A stretch of DNA of 39,918 nt from Candidatus Chloroploca asiatica (GTDB lineage: Bacteria > Chloroflexota > Chloroflexia > Chloroflexales > Chloroflexaceae). Each line of letters begins with the position of its first letter. The stretch's first letter is position 1. Of this stretch, positions 34,539 to 39,918 are shown in pieces. Below the pieces are notes generated by a model. The model was not told the DNA's origin. It did not search any database and was given only the letters and a program-made list of their open reading frames with translations. A program made the position numbers and the translations under genes. The stretch spans positions 1-39,918 of the forward strand of contig NZ_LYXE01000118.1 of the NCBI RefSeq assembly GCF_002532075.1, in the 5' to 3' direction.

Positions 34539-36785
34539 GTGACTGAGCGGCAGCCGATCCGTCGCCATGTGCGGCGTTCTCGACGCAGAGGTGACGGTGC
34601 AAACGTTCACCGATCTGATGCTACCAATCAGGTTGCAACGATGCAGGTGACTGGGCTGCTCAAGCTCTCATCATACCTCGTTTCCGTCATTGATCCTCAG
34701 ACGATCCTCACAAATCTGGTTTCAAGCCTGGTCGAGATCTTGCCCTCGGTGCAGGCAGGTGTGCTCTGGCTTGAGACCAACGGGCGTCTGCGACCAAAAA
34801 CCGTGCTAGGGTTACCCCTGGATGCCGCAACCCACGAAGCCTTGCACCATTGCCAGTTACGCTCAGGCGAAGGCCTGGCAGGGCTCGCCCTGCAACACGC
34901 CGAGCCGCAACTGAAGTCGGCAAGGCGGGGGTACCAGCAGACTGCCGCCTCGATCAATCCGGTGAATGATCCTTTGTTCCATCAGCTCAGTGCTCAATTG
35001 CCCTCTCGCCTGACCGCGGCGGCCTTACCCCTGCGTGTTGGTTCCGAAACAATCGGCGTGCTCGAACTGATCAATCTTGGCCACGACTCAAGTGACACCG
35101 CGTGGCAACCGCTTGATCAGACAGCCATCCCGGTCTTACAGGCCTTTGCTAATCTTGCGGCTTCGGCCATCAAGAATGCACAACTCTACGCCGCTGCCCA
35201 GCAGAGTGAACGACGTTTGAAGGCCTTTGATGCCGTGGTGACCGCGATCTCGACTGCAACCGATCTCGATGATATGGTACGCAGTGTCCTTGATGTGGTG
35301 GTGGGCTTGATTCCTGATGCCAGTGGGGCGCTGCTCTTGCTCGATCCAACCCACGATCACCTTGCCCTCGCCGCAGAGCATCAGCTTCCCCCCGATGGGG
35401 CCACGTACCTGGCTCAGCTTCCTGTTGCCGATTCGCCCTGTGCCGAGGTCGTTCATTATGGGCAACCAATGCAACGCCCTCTGCTGGAAGACCGTGGCGA
35501 GGGGCCATTGATCACTGGAGGTCTCGTGGAGGCCGCCTACTTCCCCTTGTTGGCAGGTGGCACTGTCGCCGGTGTGCTGGCCCTCTATGGGCCGCCAGGA
35601 CTCACCACGCATACCGACAAAGACCTGCTGATGCCGATCTGCAATCAGGTTGGGTTTGCCATTGCGAACGTTTTGCTCTATGCCGATAGTTCGAGTGAAC
35701 GACGCAAGCTGAATACCGTCGTTACCTCAATCGCTGAAGGCGTGCTCCTCTGTGATGCCGCAGGACGGTTGACACTGGCGAATGATGCGGCCCTTGCGCT
35801 CCTGCGCCTCGACTCGCTCCCCTTTGAACAACCCCTGGCCGCAATGCCCGATTTCTACCGCATGCGTGATATGGAAGGCCGCCCCCTGACCCTCGAAGCC
35901 CTCCCGTTTACCCGTGCGCTGGCCGGGGAAGTGTTTCAAGATTATCGCCTCATCCTGCACGGATCGAGTGGCGATGAAACGGTGATGAGTTTTAGTGGGG
36001 CACCAGCCCACGCCGGTGATGGCATGATCGAGGGGGCTGTTGTGGTCTTTCGTGATGTCACCGCCAGTCAAAAGGTCGAACGCGCGAAAGATGAATTCCT
36101 GGCTGTCGCTGCACACGAGTTGCGGAGCCCCCTGGCGGCTGTGCGCAGCTACGCAGATCTGTTGCTCAGACGTGAACAGCAACGGGGTGAGGCTGATCCA
36201 CGTGACCTGCATGGCCTGACTATTCTGACCCAGCAGGTGAGCCATATGCTCCGCATGGTTGACAACCTGCTTGATGTGTCACGGATTGATGCCGGCCAAC
36301 TCGATCTTCAGTTACAACGGGTCAACCTGGTGCATCTAGCCAATCAGGTCATTGACCAGCAACGGCCCGCTGCCGGGCAGCATCCGCTTATCCTTGAATG
36401 CAATGAAGACGAACTCGTCGCTACCTGTGATATGCTACGGATCAGACAAGTGCTCACCAATCTGATCAGTAATGCAATCAAATATAGTCCTTCCGAAAGC
36501 CCGATTATCTTGCACCTCTGCCATCGTGACGCTGACACTCCCGAGGCCGAGGGCTTCAGTGGCCCGGTGGCCGTGCTGAGTGTGACCAATGAGGGGCCAG
36601 GAATTGCCCCGGAACAACAGGCGCGCCTCTTTCAACGCTATTATCGGGTGCGCAGTAGCCGTACGGAAGGGCTCGGGTTGGGACTCTACCTTAGTCGCCA
36701 GTTTGTGCAAATGCATGGTGGTCGTATCTGGGTGGAGAGCAATGAAGAGATCGGGAGTACGTTTGCTTTTGTCTTGCCACTCTAA
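34539..36785 (+). CDS. soluble sensor histidine kinase (GAF-GAF-PAS-HisKA-HATPase)
   Basis: From the GTG at 34539, with an AGGGG about 9 bases before it, the protein has 748 residues; the ATG at 34641 is an equally good start, and the 34 residues between are Arg-rich. Two GAF domains cover about 45-380, and a PAS-like domain about 385-520 (R-K-L-N-T-V-V-T-S-I-A-E-G-V-L). The phospho-accepting H-box is A-A-H-E-L-R-S-P-L-A-A. The ATPase has N-L-I-S-N-A-I-K-Y-S-P, D-G/NEGPGIAP and G-L-G-L-G-L-Y. It has no membrane segments, so it senses a cytoplasmic signal. No response regulator is next to it. Confidence 0.88.
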   Translation: MTERQPIRRHVRRSRRRGDGANVHRSDATNQVATMQVTGLLKLSSYLVSVIDPQTILTNLVSSLVEILPSVQAGVLWLETNGRLRPKTVLGLPLDAATHEALHHCQLRSGEGLAGLALQHAEPQLKSARRGYQQTAASINPVNDPLFHQLSAQLPSRLTAAALPLRVGSETIGVLELINLGHDSSDTAWQPLDQTAIPVLQAFANLAASAIKNAQLYAAAQQSERRLKAFDAVVTAISTATDLDDMVRSVLDVVVGLIPDASGALLLLDPTHDHLALAAEHQLPPDGATYLAQLPVADSPCAEVVHYGQPMQRPLLEDRGEGPLITGGLVEAAYFPLLAGGTVAGVLALYGPPGLTTHTDKDLLMPICNQVGFAIANVLLYADSSSERRKLNTVVTSIAEGVLLCDAAGRLTLANDAALALLRLDSLPFEQPLAAMPDFYRMRDMEGRPLTLEALPFTRALAGEVFQDYRLILHGSSGDETVMSFSGAPAHAGDGMIEGAVVVFRDVTASQKVERAKDEFLAVAAHELRSPLAAVRSYADLLLRREQQRGEADPRDLHGLTILTQQVSHMLRMVDNLLDVSRIDAGQLDLQLQRVNLVHLANQVIDQQRPAAGQHPLILECNEDELVATCDMLRIRQVLTNLISNAIKYSPSESPIILHLCHRDADTPEAEGFSGPVAVLSVTNEGPGIAPEQQARLFQRYYRVRSSRTEGLGLGLYLSRQFVQMHGGRIWVESNEEIGSTFAFVLPL

Positions 36786-36868
36786 CCCATACGAGATGGC
36801 ATGATAGTACATGGTGAGGGCCAACAGAGTACCGCTAGCCCTCGGAACTTGCGTCGAGGTTGAGTATT

Positions 36869-37939
36869 ATGCGCTTGAAATCACATATTCAGAGTTTGCC
36901 GGCTTATAAACCACCCCAGTTACTGACCGGGCCAGCCGTTGATCTGGTCAAACTTTCGTCGAATGAGAATCCCCTCGGGCCTTCGCCACAGGCGCTGGCA
37001 GCCCTGCACGAAGCACTTGATCAGGTGCATCGTTATCCCGACTCGTCGAGTCTGGCCTTGCGCCAGGCGCTTGGGGCGCATGTTGGGCTTGGGTACGAGC
37101 ATGTCACCTGTAGCAACGGCTCGGATGAATTGATCCTGATCCTCTGTCTGGCGATCCTCGAAGCAGGCGACGAGGTCGTCATGGCCGAGGGAACCTTCAT
37201 CAGTTACCTGCTCCGTACCCTCGAACTGAAGGCCCATCCACGTCGCGTCCCACTGCGTGCCTATACCCACGACCTCGAAGCAATGGCCGAAGCGATCACT
37301 CCGCAAACGCGGATGATCTTTCTCTGCAATCCGAATAACCCCACTGGAACGAGCAACAGCGCAACCGAGGTTGAGCGATTCTTGAGCAGAGTTCCCGAGG
37401 ATGTTCTGGTTGTCATCGACGAAGCCTATCTTGAGTTTGTGACCCGGCCCGACTATCCCGATCTGATCCCGCTGATCCGCGCAGGGTGTCCCAATCTCAT
37501 CTTGCTCCGTACCTTCGCCAAGATCTACGGGTTAGCCGGGTTACGCCTGGGGTATGCGTACGCCGAACCTACACTGATTGCCTATCTTGAGCGAGCCAGG
37601 CCAACCTTTAATGTCAACCTGCTGGCGCAAGTCGCCGGGGTCGCCGCGCTCACCGATCACGAACATCTTGCACACAGCCGTGAGCACGCCATCGCGAGTC
37701 GCGCCTTTTTTGACCAGGGGCTACGTACCCTCGGGCTTGAACCAGTTCCTGGCGAGACCAACTTTGTTGCCGTCGCGGTTGGCGACGATGCAGCGGTCAC
37801 AGCCGGGCTCCGTGAACATGGCTTTACGGTCACCCCGCTCACCGGATGGGGGCTTCCCGGGCTTATCCGCATCTCTTTTGGCACCAAGGCGCAAAACGAA
37901 GCCATCCTCCATGCGCTGCGGAGCGTCCTTGATAGATAG
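36869..37939 (+). CDS. hisC: histidinol-phosphate aminotransferase
   Basis: From the ATG at 36869 (a TTG at 36860 is possible) the protein has 356 residues, the normal HisC length. It is a fold-type I PLP enzyme: S-S-N-E-N-P-L-G-P-S-P near the start, C-N-P-N-N-P-T-G in the middle, D-E-A-Y-L-E-F, and the PLP lysine in R-T-F-A-K-I-Y-G-L-A-G. The C-terminal R-I-S-F-G is the substrate-carboxylate Arg. It transfers the amino group from glutamate to imidazole acetol phosphate in histidine synthesis. HisC and aromatic aminotransferases are hard to separate; the gene is not next to other his genes. Confidence 0.85.
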   Translation: MRLKSHIQSLPAYKPPQLLTGPAVDLVKLSSNENPLGPSPQALAALHEALDQVHRYPDSSSLALRQALGAHVGLGYEHVTCSNGSDELILILCLAILEAGDEVVMAEGTFISYLLRTLELKAHPRRVPLRAYTHDLEAMAEAITPQTRMIFLCNPNNPTGTSNSATEVERFLSRVPEDVLVVIDEAYLEFVTRPDYPDLIPLIRAGCPNLILLRTFAKIYGLAGLRLGYAYAEPTLIAYLERARPTFNVNLLAQVAGVAALTDHEHLAHSREHAIASRAFFDQGLRTLGLEPVPGETNFVAVAVGDDAAVTAGLREHGFTVTPLTGWGLPGLIRISFGTKAQNEAILHALRSVLDR

Positions 37940-37958
37940 CAGCAAGGGGATGGACGTA

Positions 37959-39026
37959 ATGAATGTTGCAAAAGATCGTGAAGAAGAGCTCACGTATCTG
38001 GAAATGCTGCTCTGCCAGCCAATCAATCGGTGGGAAGGCTTTGATCTGAACCAACCTGAAGAGAGCGAGCAAAACCTACGGGTGCAGGTTCTCTTTACGG
38101 GTATAGCGATCGCAGCCCTGGGCCTGCAAGCCGATGCCACACCCGAGCAGCAACAACGGGCGCGGGCAGGCATCGTTGCGGCGCTCGAACGCCTGGTACA
38201 ACGACGGATCTGGGCGTACTGGGCAACGCCCATTGACCAAAAGGGGCTCGTGCCAGACCCGATTGGTGGAGGCTTTGCAGCCTACAGTGGAGCACTGGCA
38301 ACCTTGCTTGGGCTAGCGTCCCTTTTAGGCGAAGAGCGCTACCATAATCCACCGCTCGAATTTCGCTGGTCAAGCACCTGGCGGTTCAGCTACACCTATG
38401 CGCAATTAGTCGCCATGCTTGCCGCACAGATGCGCGCAGATCATGGCGGAGCAATTGCGACCTTAAACGATACCACCACCCCGTCGGCGATGGCACTGGT
38501 ACTCTGGGGCGTCCACCTAGCCGATCATATCTACGGCAGCGAACATAAGAGTGCAGGGCAACGCTGGCTTCAAGTCTTACGTGAGCAACTCGTGCTACGC
38601 GGGCCACGCCTACCTAATCGCGGAGTCTTTGCCTCAGGGTACCATCTCAAGCGTCGGAAAGCCACGCTGACGAGCAAACCCCTCGAAGATGTGATGACCC
38701 TAATCTTAATGGCCCCGTACGCGTCCGAGCTCACCCGCGAACTCGCCGTTCGTCACTGGCCTGCGGTCAGACAACCTGAACGCATCAATTCACCGCTCTT
38801 GCTTGCCTTCAGCAGTCTTTTGGCAGTAGAACTAGGCGAGACCGAGCGGGCTGCTACACTAAGCCTGACTGCGAGCACAAGCATCGAAGGATCAACCTCG
38901 CCCAACTGGATCGAGGCCCTGCTCATCCTTGGTCGTGCCGGCGGCATGCCCCGCTTACTAGAACCGAGACCTGCCAAGGAGCGCAATGATGGAAACGTAC
39001 TTGAACGGCCTTCGTCTGGCCTATGA
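37959..39026 (+). CDS. conserved-looking protein of unknown function
   Basis: From the ATG at 37959 (AAGGGGA upstream) the protein has 355 residues, with no membrane helix. It is Leu/Ala-rich and mostly helical: R-E-E-E-L-T-Y-L-E-M-L-L-C near the start, then repeated helical pairs that resemble a TPR-like or alpha-solenoid protein. Its final 41 bases overlap the hydrolase start. It may be co-transcribed with hisC, 19 bases upstream, and with the hydrolase. I do not recognise the family. Confidence 0.65.
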   Translation: MNVAKDREEELTYLEMLLCQPINRWEGFDLNQPEESEQNLRVQVLFTGIAIAALGLQADATPEQQQRARAGIVAALERLVQRRIWAYWATPIDQKGLVPDPIGGGFAAYSGALATLLGLASLLGEERYHNPPLEFRWSSTWRFSYTYAQLVAMLAAQMRADHGGAIATLNDTTTPSAMALVLWGVHLADHIYGSEHKSAGQRWLQVLREQLVLRGPRLPNRGVFASGYHLKRRKATLTSKPLEDVMTLILMAPYASELTRELAVRHWPAVRQPERINSPLLLAFSSLLAVELGETERAATLSLTASTSIEGSTSPNWIEALLILGRAGGMPRLLEPRPAKERNDGNVLERPSSGL

Positions 39027-39774
39027 AGACGAAGGAAGCGGACCGCCCCTCCTTTTGCTACATGCCTTTCCCTTCAATGGAGCGATGTGGAACGATCAAG
39101 TTGCCGTCCTTCGCGACCGTTACCGGGTCATTGTGCCTGATTTACGTGGTTTCGGGAAGAGCGGTGCGCCCAACGAAGTCTATTTTATGCAGCAATACGC
39201 CGACGACCTCGCCCTCTTGCTGGCCACCCTGGCGGTCAAACAGGCTACAGTGATCGGGCTATCAATGGGCGGCTACATTGCTTTTGAGCTCTGGCGTTCA
39301 CACCGCAGCCTGATCAACGGGTTGGTTCTAGCCGACACACGAGCAGGAGCCGACAGCAGCGAAGGCAAAGTAGCACGGGAAACCAACGCATGTCTCGCCG
39401 AGAGCCAGGGATCGACAGCAATTGCCGACATCCTGCTACCGAAGCTCATTGCACCGGGTGCCAGCGACGAACTACGCGCATCGCTACGCGCCACCATCAG
39501 CGCAACCAATCCAGCGGGCATCGCTGGGGCGTTACGAGGAATGGCCCTGCGGCCCGACTCAACCATTGATCTGCCGACAATTGCCGTACCTGTCCTGATC
39601 ATCGTCGGTGCCGAAGACATACTGACGCCACCGAGCGAAGCACATCTGATGCAGAAATATCTTCCCGAGAGCAAAGTCGCCCTGATCGAAGGAGCGGGCC
39701 ACTTGAGCAACCTCGAACAACCAGCATCATTTAATGCGGTACTAAGCGAATTTCTTGACCACCGACTAGGCTAA
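38986..39774 (+). CDS. alpha/beta-fold hydrolase
   Basis: A 262-residue protein. The nucleophile elbow G-L-S-M-G-G is near residue 92. The oxyanion region L-L-H-A-F-P-F-N-G-A lies near 25-34. A late Asp in G-A-E-D-I-L-T-P and the His in G-A-G-H-L-S-N complete the triad. It is the usual length for a 3-oxoadipate-enol-lactonase- or esterase-like enzyme. AAGGAG precedes the start; the first 41 bases overlap the upstream gene, so the two are coupled. Substrate unknown. Confidence 0.88.
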   Translation: MMETYLNGLRLAYEDEGSGPPLLLLHAFPFNGAMWNDQVAVLRDRYRVIVPDLRGFGKSGAPNEVYFMQQYADDLALLLATLAVKQATVIGLSMGGYIAFELWRSHRSLINGLVLADTRAGADSSEGKVARETNACLAESQGSTAIADILLPKLIAPGASDELRASLRATISATNPAGIAGALRGMALRPDSTIDLPTIAVPVLIIVGAEDILTPPSEAHLMQKYLPESKVALIEGAGHLSNLEQPASFNAVLSEFLDHRLG

Positions 39775-39779
39775 CGTCG

Positions 39780-39829
39780 CAAAACAACAAAAAAAGAGAG
39801 GTGACTGTCATTAGACAGTCACCTCTCTT
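39780..39829 (-). terminator. intrinsic terminator of the 5S rRNA operon
   Basis: A perfect 16-bp stem (39794-39809 and 39814-39829, loop ATTA) is followed in the minus-strand direction by TTTTTTTGTTGTTTT. It lies right after the end of the 5S gene and serves to end the rRNA transcript; the hydrolase transcript from the other side may also stop here. Confidence 0.9.
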
Positions 39830-39836
39830 GTACATT

Positions 39837-39918
39837 GGAGCGTGCGTGGACCTACGTTCCCAGGGCTCAGGCCCCAGTAGCATCGGCGCGACCATGTTTC
39901 ACGACCCGGTTCGGGATG
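39837..39918 (-). rRNA. rrf: 5S ribosomal RNA (3' part; continues past the window)
   Basis: The reverse complement of the last 82 bases reads CATCCCGAACCGGGTCGTGA, then the loop-C/loop-E-like GCGCCGATGCTACTGGGGC and the GGGAACGTAGGTCCACGCAC tail. These are the conserved features of a bacterial 5S rRNA from about position 35 to the 3' end. The 5' third is outside the window. The terminator follows directly, so this is the last gene of an rRNA operon read leftwards. Confidence 0.9.

Overview
The window reads as chromosome of a high-GC bacterium, most likely phylum Chloroflexota (class Chloroflexia). The pointers are a relic lipoprotein of a style common there (Cys, then E-V-T-R-V-V-like repeats and a Pro/Thr linker to SH3), paired G3E GTPases next to a WD40 protein, STAND NTPases joined to TPR, CHAT or sulfatase-modifying-factor domains, and many small dispersed palindromic repeats. 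This is inferred from family recognition; no search was run. The right edge enters a 5S rRNA gene on the minus strand, so a ribosomal RNA operon lies beyond.

Layout. (1) 183-3269: a NACHT NTPase with a C-terminal formylglycine-generating-enzyme (C-type-lectin-like) domain. (2) 3270-8400: a worn region with a 5'-truncated gene relic, a divergent MFS efflux/TetR pair with a very clear promoter-operator, a lipoprotein that lost its signal peptide, a frameshifted RelE/ParE toxin and clipped antitoxin, a clipped VapC beside an intact antitoxin, and copies of a small dispersed repeat. (3) 8402-21836: the centre of interest, a co-directional cluster encoding an SNF2-type helicase with DUF3883, a DUF1156 DNA methylase, a DUF499 ATPase, a CHAT-protease/NTPase/TPR protein and a small one-helix membrane protein. 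(4) 21837-25365: repeats, a YbgC-type thioesterase, a VOC protein, a four-helix membrane protein, a membrane-anchored c-type cytochrome with a clear terminator, and a divergent DsrE-like protein. (5) 25483-28162: an HTH/NTPase/TPR regulator and a transposase relic. (6) 28258-33391: a minus-strand metal-homeostasis-like run with two CobW/COG0523 GTPases, a GNAT acetyltransferase with a His-rich tail, a frameshifted small Cys protein, a WD40 propeller and an unknown. (7) 33806-39774: MarR regulator, GAF-GAF-PAS histidine kinase, HisC, an unknown and an alpha/beta hydrolase, followed by an rRNA-operon terminator and 5S rRNA.

How the parts fit. Genes 8402-21349 overlap or sit 24-25 bases apart, so they probably form one operon. 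The helicase, methylase and DUF499 ATPase resemble restriction/DISARM/BREX-like anti-phage modules (self-modification plus translocation and attack on foreign DNA). The CHAT-NTPase-TPR protein and its small membrane partner have the architecture of a triggered suicide protease. The combination suggests restriction-like immunity with an attached abortive arm. The canonical DISARM genes drmA, drmB and drmC and the BREX genes pglZ and brxC are not seen here. The minus-strand CobW run looks like zinc supply or allocation. Elsewhere the most notable structure is a 160-bp MITE-like element present twice, with its central core inverted between the copies.
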